From Rhizobacter sp. OV335 (GTDB taxonomy: Bacteria; Pseudomonadota; Gammaproteobacteria; Burkholderiales; Burkholderiaceae_C), in the NCBI RefSeq assembly GCF_900142965.1, contig NZ_FRCQ01000007.1, positions 1 through 64,000 of the forward strand: DNA of 64,000 nt, given 5' to 3'. Of this stretch, positions 58,186 through 64,000 are shown piece by piece. The notes below the pieces were generated by a model, which did not search any database, was not told the DNA's origin, and saw only the letters and a list, made by a program, of their open reading frames with translations. Positions within the stretch are counted from its first letter, which is position 1. The number at the start of each line of letters is the position of its first letter. A program made the translations under genes and the position numbers.

Positions 58186-58824
58186 ATGACGGATGCCAGA
58201 CCACCCGCGATGTTCATCGCCGATGCGCTCGGCCTGGACTTCCTCAACTCGGTGTCGGTGCCGCTGGACGTGCCGGTGGAGTACCTGGCGTCGGGCGAGG
58301 ACCTGATCGCCTGGCTGCGGCAGGCGGGCCTGGTGCCGGCATCGGTGCTGGACGAGACCCTCGCCAACGCCGGCCCCGGCGAACTCGACGCCGTCGCCGC
58401 GCAGGCCCGGGCGCTGCGCGAATGGTTCCGCGGCTTCGTGCGCGAGCACCGGGGGCGGCGCCTCGACGTGCAGGCAGTGGCCCGGCTGGAGCCGCTGAAC
58501 CGGTTGCTCGCGCGCGACGAAGGCTATGGCCAGGTGATCGCGGTGTCCGGTCCGGAGAGCGACGACGGCATCACCGGCCTGCAATGGGCGCCGATGCGGC
58601 GCTGGCGCTCGCCGGATGCGCTGTTGCTGCCGATCGCCCAGACGATGGCGGAGCTGCTGACCAGTGCGGACTTCAGCCAGGTCAAGGCCTGCGAGGGGCC
58701 CGCCTGCACGCTGTTGTTCCTCGACAGGACACGCGGTCACAAGCGCCGCTGGTGCAACATGGCCGTCTGCGGCAACCGGGCCAAGCAGGCCGCCCACCGT
58801 GAACGCCACACGCAACGCTCGTAA
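58186..58824 (+). CDS. CGNR zinc-finger regulator (ABATE domain)
   Basis: A 212-residue protein: an N-terminal ABATE domain (about 12-120) and a C-terminal CGNR zinc finger (about 165-210: CEGPAC, then RRWCNMAVCGNRAK) that gives the family its name. Such proteins are predicted DNA-binding stress regulators. It lies between the two copies of the CAGGTTA-N12-TAACCTG site and probably binds it (inference). Confidence 0.9.
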   Translation: MTDARPPAMFIADALGLDFLNSVSVPLDVPVEYLASGEDLIAWLRQAGLVPASVLDETLANAGPGELDAVAAQARALREWFRGFVREHRGRRLDVQAVARLEPLNRLLARDEGYGQVIAVSGPESDDGITGLQWAPMRRWRSPDALLLPIAQTMAELLTSADFSQVKACEGPACTLLFLDRTRGHKRRWCNMAVCGNRAKQAAHRERHTQRS

Positions 58825-58839
58825 CTCTATTGATGTTAT

Positions 58840-58869
58840 TTGACAGGTTACTTCTGAGTAGTTAACCTG
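58840..58869. promoter_or_regulatory. Second copy of the CAGGTTA-N12-TAACCTG operator, before the hydrolase
   Basis: CAGGTTA (58844-58850) and TAACCTG (58863-58869) are 12 nt apart, as in the SDR operator. The -35 TTGACA (58840-58845) and -10-like TAACCT (58863-58868) are 17 nt apart. The hydrolase ATG is 39 bp downstream. Confidence 0.65.
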
Positions 58870-58907
58870 ACCGAACACATTTGTGTGGTTACTTGAAGGA
58901 GCAAGAG

Positions 58908-59768
58908 ATGACGAGCGTGAGCTATCGACGCGTGAGCGTGGGCGAGCATGAGGTGGCGTACCGGGAAGCCGGGCCGGCACAGGCACCGGTGCTGCTGTTG
59001 CTGCATGGGTTTCCCAGTTCGAGCCACATGTTCCGGGACCTGATCCCGAAGTTGGCGGACCGCTACCGCGTGATCGCGCCGGACCTGCCCGGCTTCGGCC
59101 AGACGACCGTGCTGCCGCGCGAGCAGTTCGCGTACACCTTCGACAACCTGGCGCAGGTGGTCGACGGTTTCACCGAGCAGCTCGGGTTGACGCGCTACGC
59201 GATCTACGTGTTCGACTACGGTTCGCCGGTCGGCCTGCGGCTGGCGCTGAAGCACCCGGAGCGCATCACGGCGATCGTCACGCAGAACGGCAATGCGTAT
59301 GAGGAGGGCTTGAGCGAGGGCTGGAACCCGATCCAGGCCTATTGGCGCGAGCCGACCCCGGCCCATCGCGACGCGTTGCGCGCGTTCCTGGCGCCGGAAG
59401 CGACGCTGTGGCAGTACACGCACGGCGTGGCCGATGCGAGCCGGGTGTCGCCCGACGGCTACGGGCTGGACAACCACTACCTGGTGCGGCCGGATGCGCA
59501 CGAGATCCAGCTTGACCTGTTCCTGGACTACGCGAGCAACGTCGCGCTGTACCCGCAGTTCCAGGCGTATTTCCGCAAGCACCAGCCGCCGCTGTTGGCA
59601 GTGTGGGGGCGGCACGACCCGTTCTTCCTGCCGGCGGGCGCCGAGGCGTTCAAGCGCGACATCGACGCGGCACAGGTGCAGTTCTTCGACACCGGGCACT
59701 TCGCGCTGGAGACGCATGCCGCGGAGATCGCGGACGCGATCCACGGCTTCCTCGCGAAGCTGGCCTGA
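58908..59768 (+). CDS. Alpha/beta hydrolase (haloalkane dehalogenase/epoxide hydrolase-like)
   Basis: A 286-residue alpha/beta hydrolase. The nucleophile is D103 in VFDYGSPVG (an Asp in the nucleophile elbow, as in epoxide hydrolases and dehalogenases, not a Ser esterase), oxyanion-hole HGFPSS near 33, acid D in WGRHDPFF and base H in DTGHFALE. The ATG has an AAGGAG site. It shares an operator with the SDR gene; a role in detoxifying an electrophile is a reasonable guess. Confidence 0.9.
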   Translation: MTSVSYRRVSVGEHEVAYREAGPAQAPVLLLLHGFPSSSHMFRDLIPKLADRYRVIAPDLPGFGQTTVLPREQFAYTFDNLAQVVDGFTEQLGLTRYAIYVFDYGSPVGLRLALKHPERITAIVTQNGNAYEEGLSEGWNPIQAYWREPTPAHRDALRAFLAPEATLWQYTHGVADASRVSPDGYGLDNHYLVRPDAHEIQLDLFLDYASNVALYPQFQAYFRKHQPPLLAVWGRHDPFFLPAGAEAFKRDIDAAQVQFFDTGHFALETHAAEIADAIHGFLAKLA

Positions 59769-59797
59769 CGGCGCGGGCCAGGCACGGTGCGCAGCGG

Positions 59798-60289
59798 CTA
59801 CTTGCCCTTGCGCACCCGGCGCAGCTCGTCGACGATCAGCAGGATCGCGCCGAGCGTGATCGCGCTGTCGGCGAGGTTGAACGACGGGAAGAACTTGTCG
59901 GCCCAGTGCACCTGGATGAAGTCGACGACGTAGCCGTGCAGCAGCCGGTCGATCACGTTGCCGAGCGCGCCGCCGAGGATCAGCGCGAGCGCCCACGCGA
60001 ACATCTTCTGTCCGCCGTGGCTGCGCAGCATCCACACGATGAACCCGGCGGCCACCGCGCCCAACGCGACGAAGAACCAGCGCTGCCAGCCCGAGGCACC
60101 GGCCAGGAACGAGAACGCCGCGCCGGTGTTGTGCACCCGGACCACGTTGAAGAACGGCGTGACGTGGACGCTGTCGCCGTACGCGAAGTTGGCGAGGATC
60201 AGCGACTTGGTCAGCTGGTCCAGCACGATGACGACGAGGGCGATGCCCAGCCAGGGGAGCAGGGAGGTGGAGGATTTCTTGAAGGACAT
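59798..60289 (-). CDS. lspA: Lipoprotein signal peptidase (signal peptidase II)
   Basis: A 163-residue protein with four membrane spans and the catalytic aspartates D114 (GNVIDR) and D141 (FNLADS). It cleaves the signal peptide of lipoproteins. It follows the small antitoxin-like gene after 4 bp, in the ribF-ileS-lspA group. Length matches the family. Confidence 0.95.
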   Translation of the reverse strand: MSFKKSSTSLLPWLGIALVVIVLDQLTKSLILANFAYGDSVHVTPFFNVVRVHNTGAAFSFLAGASGWQRWFFVALGAVAAGFIVWMLRSHGGQKMFAWALALILGGALGNVIDRLLHGYVVDFIQVHWADKFFPSFNLADSAITLGAILLIVDELRRVRKGK

Positions 60290-60293
60290 GTTT

Positions 60294-60461
60294 TCAGCGA
60301 TTGCGCAGGAGCGCGAGTGCGATGGCTTCGGACACCGGGGTGCGGGCGTCCTTCGTTTCTGCCACGATGCTTTCCCACAACTCCTCGGCCAGCCGCACCC
60401 GTTCGTCGACCGTCAGCTTGAACAGATCGGGGTACTTCACGCGAGGATCGTTGTGGTTCAT
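60294..60461 (-). CDS. Addiction-module antitoxin-like protein (TIGR02574/PF09720 pattern)
   Basis: A 55-residue protein between ileS and lspA. Its core [21 protein letters not shown] matches the unstable-antitoxin family. The ATG has an AAGGAG site. No toxin gene (ParE/RelE) is next to it; both neighbours are essential genes. It lies in the operon, so it may be a remnant, a solitary antitoxin or a short adaptor. It is too short for many gene finders. Confidence 0.75.
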   Translation of the reverse strand: MNHNDPRVKYPDLFKLTVDERVRLAEELWESIVAETKDARTPVSEAIALALLRNR

Positions 60462-60481
60462 CGAGGGCTCCTTGCAAAATT

Positions 60482-63340
60482 TCAGGCGACTGTACGCGCC
60501 TCGCCCGAGCCGTACAGGTTACTTGTGCACCTGCCGCAGATCGTCGGATGCTGCGCATCGCTGCCGACATCGTCGCGGTAGTGCCAGCAGCGCTCGCACT
60601 TGGTCGCAGCTGAAGGCGTCACGGCCACCACCAGCGCCGCGCCCGCCGCGATCCGCGCCTGTGACGTGATCGTCACGAAGCGCAGGTCGTCGCCGAGCGC
60701 CGCGAGCAGCGCGAGATCGTCGGCCGCCGCGGTGATCAGCAGCTCGGCCTGCAGCGACGAGCCCACCTGGCCCGCGCTGCGGAGCGCCTCGATCTCCTTG
60801 TTGGCCACGTCGCGGATCTCGCGCAGGCGGCTCCACTTCGCGAGCAGCGCCTCGTCCGCCCAGGCCGAGGTATCGCTGAAGGTCTCGATGAAGATCGATG
60901 CCGACTTGCCCGGTGCGAACACCTTCCACGCCTCCTCGGCGGTGAAGCTCAGGAACGGCGCCATCCAGCGCAGCATCGCGTGCGTCACATGCCACAGCGC
61001 GGTCTGCGCGCTGCGCCGGGCCAGCGATTTCGGCGCGGTGGTGTAGAGCCGGTCCTTCAAGACGTCGAGGTAGAACGCGCCCAGGTCCTCGCTGCAGAAC
61101 ACCTGCAGCTTGGCCACCACCGGGTGGAACTCGTAGACCTCGTAGTGCTTCAGCACCTCGGCCTGGAACTGCGCCGCGCGTGCCAGCGCATAGCGGTCGA
61201 TCTCGAGCATGTCGGCCAGCGGCACCAGATCGGTCGCCGGATCGAAATCGCTGGTGTTGGCCAGCATGAAGCGCAGCGTGTTGCGGATGCGGCGGTACGC
61301 ATCGACGACGCGCGCGAGGATCTTCTTGTCGATCGCGAGGTCGCCCGAGTAGTCGGTCGCCGCGCACCACAGGCGCAGGATCTCGGCCCCCATCTCCTGC
61401 ACCGAATCCTGCAGCGAGATGAAGTTGCCCAGGCTCTTGCTCATCTTGCGGCCCTGGCCGTCGACCGTGAAGCCGTGCGTCAGCAGGCCGCGGTACGGCG
61501 CATGGCCTTCCATCGCGCAGGCGATCAGCAGCGACGAATGGAACCAGCCGCGGTGCTGGTCATGGCCTTCGAGGTACAGGTCGGCCTCGGGGCCGGCTGC
61601 CCCCTCCGGCCCGGCGGTGGTGCCCGGCTGGCTGCCGACCTTCTCGTTCAGCACGTGGTAGAAGGTCGACCCCGAATCGAACCACACGTCGAGGATGTCG
61701 TTGCTCTTGATGTAGTCGCCGGCTTCGGCGCCCAGCACCTCGTCGACCGTCAGCTTCGACCACGCCTCGACGCCGCCTTGCTGCACCACCCCGGCCGCGC
61801 GGTCGATCAGCGCCATCGTGTCGGGGTGCAGTTCGCCGGTCGCCTTGTGCAGGAAGAACGGCAGCGGCACGCCCCAGTTGCGCTGGCGGCTGATGCACCA
61901 GTCGGGCCGGTTCGCGATCATGTCGTGCAGCCGGGCCCGGCCGTTCTCCGGGAAGAAGTTCGTCTGGCCGATGGCCTCGAGCGCGGTCTGGCGCAGCGTC
62001 TTCGGCGCCTTGTCCTTCGTGAACACGCCGTCGCCCTCGTCCATGCGCACGAACCACTGTGCCGCGGCGCGGTAGATCACCGGCGTCTTGTGGCGCCAGC
62101 AGTGCGGGTAGCTGTGCGTCAGCTTCGAGGTGGCGAGCAGCCGGCCGGCGTCGCGCAGCGCATCGGCCACCAGCGGCGCGGCCTTCCAGATGTGCTGGCC
62201 GCCGAACAGCGGCAGCGTCGCCTCGTAGACGCCGTTGCCCTGCACCGGGTTCAGGATGTCGTCGATCGCGAGACCATGCTCGCGGCAGGAGTTGAAGTCG
62301 TCCACGCCGTAGGCCGGCGACGAGTGCACGATGCCGGTGCCGTCGTCGGCGGTCGCGTAGTCGGCCAGGTACACCGGGCTCACGCGGTCGTAGCCGGGGT
62401 CGACGTGCGCCAGCGGATGGCGGAAGGTGATGCCGTCGAGGTTCTTGCCGAGCGTGGTCGCGAGCACGGTGCCGGTGAGGCCGTAGCGCTCCAGGCACTT
62501 GTCGACCAGCGCCACCGCCAGCAGCAGGATGCCGCGCTCGGTGTCGACCAGCGCGTACTCGAGCGCCGGGTTCAGGTTCAGCGCCTGGTTGGCCGGGATG
62601 GTCCACGCGGTGGTGGTCCAGATCACCGCGAAGGCGTCCTTCGCGAGCGAAGGCAGGCCGAAGGCGGCGGCCAGCTTCGCGGGCTCGGCCGCCAGGAAGG
62701 CGACGTCGACCGTCTGCGACTGCTTGTCGGCGTACTCGATCTCGAACTCGGCCAGCGAAGAGTGGCAGTCGAAGCACCAGTAGACCGGCTTCAGCCCACG
62801 GTAGACGAAGCCGCGCTCGATCAGCCGCTTCAGCACGCGGATCTCGTTGGCCTCGTTGCCGAAGTCCATCGTGCGGTACGGGTGATCCCAGTCGCCCAGC
62901 ACGCCGACGCGCTTGAAATCGGCCATCTGCTGCGCGATCTGCTCGCCGGCGTAGCTGCGGCTCTTGGCCTGCACGTCGGCGCGATCGAGGTTGCGGCCGA
63001 AGGTCTTCTCGATCTGGTTCTCGATCGGCAGGCCGTGGCAATCCCAGCCCGGCGTGTAGCGCGCGTCGTAGCCGGCCAGCTGGCGCGCCTTGACGATCAT
63101 GTCCTTCAGGATCTTGTTGGCCGCGTGGCCGACGTGCAGCGTGCCGTTGGCATAGGGCGGGCCGTCGTGCAGCACGAAGCGCGGGCGGTTCACGCGGGCA
63201 TCGCGCAACTGCTTGTAGACGCCCTGGTCGCTCCAGTCCTTGATCCAGCCCGGTTCGCGCTTGGGCAGGTCGCCGCGCATCGGGAACGGCGTGTCGGGCA
63301 GGTTGAGGGTGCTTCGGTAGTCCGTGGTCTTGTCGGTCAT
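60482..63340 (-). CDS. ileS: Isoleucyl-tRNA synthetase
   Basis: A 952-residue class I synthetase. HIGH motif is HVGH (69-72), KMSKS in GRKMSKS near 620, an editing domain between them and a C-terminal zinc site (CERC and CGRC). It charges tRNA-Ile. It is upstream of the antitoxin-like gene and lspA. The spacing to ribF is 89 bp. Confidence 0.97.
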   Translation of the reverse strand: MTDKTTDYRSTLNLPDTPFPMRGDLPKREPGWIKDWSDQGVYKQLRDARVNRPRFVLHDGPPYANGTLHVGHAANKILKDMIVKARQLAGYDARYTPGWDCHGLPIENQIEKTFGRNLDRADVQAKSRSYAGEQIAQQMADFKRVGVLGDWDHPYRTMDFGNEANEIRVLKRLIERGFVYRGLKPVYWCFDCHSSLAEFEIEYADKQSQTVDVAFLAAEPAKLAAAFGLPSLAKDAFAVIWTTTAWTIPANQALNLNPALEYALVDTERGILLLAVALVDKCLERYGLTGTVLATTLGKNLDGITFRHPLAHVDPGYDRVSPVYLADYATADDGTGIVHSSPAYGVDDFNSCREHGLAIDDILNPVQGNGVYEATLPLFGGQHIWKAAPLVADALRDAGRLLATSKLTHSYPHCWRHKTPVIYRAAAQWFVRMDEGDGVFTKDKAPKTLRQTALEAIGQTNFFPENGRARLHDMIANRPDWCISRQRNWGVPLPFFLHKATGELHPDTMALIDRAAGVVQQGGVEAWSKLTVDEVLGAEAGDYIKSNDILDVWFDSGSTFYHVLNEKVGSQPGTTAGPEGAAGPEADLYLEGHDQHRGWFHSSLLIACAMEGHAPYRGLLTHGFTVDGQGRKMSKSLGNFISLQDSVQEMGAEILRLWCAATDYSGDLAIDKKILARVVDAYRRIRNTLRFMLANTSDFDPATDLVPLADMLEIDRYALARAAQFQAEVLKHYEVYEFHPVVAKLQVFCSEDLGAFYLDVLKDRLYTTAPKSLARRSAQTALWHVTHAMLRWMAPFLSFTAEEAWKVFAPGKSASIFIETFSDTSAWADEALLAKWSRLREIRDVANKEIEALRSAGQVGSSLQAELLITAAADDLALLAALGDDLRFVTITSQARIAAGAALVVAVTPSAATKCERCWHYRDDVGSDAQHPTICGRCTSNLYGSGEARTVA

Positions 63341-63429
63341 GGCTTTGCGCGCCGCGCGGCGCGTCTCGAAGACAGGTGCCGGCGCCAGGGCGCCGGGGCT
63401 CGCGAAAGGAAGGGGAGGAGCGGCGAGCG

Positions 63430-64000
63430 TTAAATTCGGTCGCGCGTGGTCTGGCGGCGTTGCGCGGCGTACGAGGCGAGGCAGACGCGGGCATCCTGCA
63501 CGTCCTGCTCGATCGCCGCCGTCAGGGCTTCCAGCCCGTCGAAACGGGCTTCATCGCGAAGTTTGTGCAGCAGTTCCACCCGGACGAGTTTACCGTAGGC
63601 CCCCTCGGCCCCGAGGCGCGCAGGCCAATCGAGGCAATGCACTTCGAGCAGCACGCGGCCGGCGTCTTCGACCGTCGGGCGCACGCCCAGGCTCGCGACG
63701 CCGTCCAGCGGCTGCTCGCCCAGCCCGTGGGTGCGCACCGCGTAGATGCCCATCGCGGCCGACTTGGCATGGGCGAAGCGCAGGTTCAGCGTGCGGAAAC
63801 CCAGCTCGCGGCCGAGCTTGCGGCCGTGCACCACGTGGCCGCTGATGCTGTAGCTGCGGCCCAGCAGCGATTCGACCTGCACCATGTCGCCGGCGGCCAG
63901 CGCCTGGCGCACCGCCGAACTCGACACCCGCAGCCCGTGCACCTCGTAGCTCTTCATGCGGGCCACGTCGAAGCCCTGGGCCGGGCCGGCGGCATCGAGC
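63430..64000 (-). CDS. ribF: Bifunctional riboflavin kinase/FAD synthetase, partial
   Basis: The window holds the C-terminal part; the gene continues beyond 64000. Visible are the end of the FAD synthetase domain ([17 protein letters not shown]) and the riboflavin kinase domain ([20 protein letters not shown], then [26 protein letters not shown]). Its product makes FMN and FAD. It heads the ribF-ileS-lspA unit. Confidence 0.93.
   Translation of the reverse strand, partial: LDAAGPAQGFDVARMKSYEVHGLRVSSSAVRQALAAGDMVQVESLLGRSYSISGHVVHGRKLGRELGFRTLNLRFAHAKSAAMGIYAVRTHGLGEQPLDGVASLGVRPTVEDAGRVLLEVHCLDWPARLGAEGAYGKLVRVELLHKLRDEARFDGLEALTAAIEQDVQDARVCLASYAAQRRQTTRDRI

Noticed and set aside
60980-63433. 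817-codon open frame on the plus strand
   Set aside because: Antisense to ileS with the same artefactual composition.

Overview
The window is chromosomal DNA of very high GC content (roughly 68-70 percent by eye) from a free-living, flagellated betaproteobacterium, most likely Burkholderiales of the Rubrivivax/Leptothrix/Methylibium/Rhizobacter type. The reasons are a Bug-type tripartite tricarboxylate binding protein, a TctAB transporter, a phasin-like granule protein, a QseBC-like two-component pair and the ribF-ileS-lspA order. The genus is inference. I see no rRNA, tRNA, CRISPR array, transposase or prophage.

Layout. 1-563: composite palindromic repeats with a second repeat nested inside. 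583-6805: sugar or sugar-acid module, with a DenD-like dehydrogenase and an SDR divergent from a complete CUT1 ABC importer; a second copy of the palindromic repeat follows at 6822-7108. 7122-10622: TAXI-type binding protein divergent from a QseBC-like pair. 10649-11348: PIN toxin and antitoxin. 11422-15537: operon of a membrane-anchored HtrA-like protease, MoxR ATPase, DUF58 protein and VWA protein. 15681-19628: tatD, a deoxyinosine glycosylase, a spermidine-synthase-like protein and a PilB/GspE-like ATPase. 19792-21772: TctB-TctA without a binding protein. 21867-33892: scattered housekeeping and accessory genes (gamma-glutamyltransferase-like, GlxA-type regulator, LapG-like protease, DUF885 peptidase, a chemoreceptor with a clear FliA-type promoter, an EamA exporter, a phasin-like protein). 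33910-41254: apparent uronate locus: secreted GH88 hydrolase divergent from a FadR-type regulator that heads DctQ-DctM-Bug-DctP-SDR. 41392-49506: accessory stretch with two lower-GC unknown proteins (one with an internal repeat, one with ankyrin repeats split by a frameshift at an A8 tract), a GH128 lectin lipoprotein and an AraC regulator facing a small monooxygenase. 49546-53134: hybrid kinase, EamA transporter and DUF2007-like protein. 53197-57173: quinone oxidoreductase and modABC-modE. 57184-59768: a three-gene cluster (SDR, CGNR regulator, alpha/beta hydrolase) with a shared operator. 59798-64000: lspA, a 55-codon antitoxin-like gene, ileS and ribF (cut by the window end).

Regulatory DNA is unusually readable here. 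I found five strong candidate operator or promoter arrangements: paired FadR-type palindromes between GH88 and its regulator, three helically phased copies of TGCAGGATNNTGC at an AraC-type divergent promoter, CAGGTTA-N12-TAACCTG in front of two genes flanking a CGNR regulator, a ModE-like box before modA, and a FliA promoter before the chemoreceptor.

The most unusual items are the ankyrin protein, in which an A AAA AAA heptamer is followed after 7 nt by a hairpin and the -1 frame continues the ankyrin repeat exactly, and the nested palindromic repeats that bracket the 6.2-kb transporter module. All functional calls come from reading motifs; no database search was possible.
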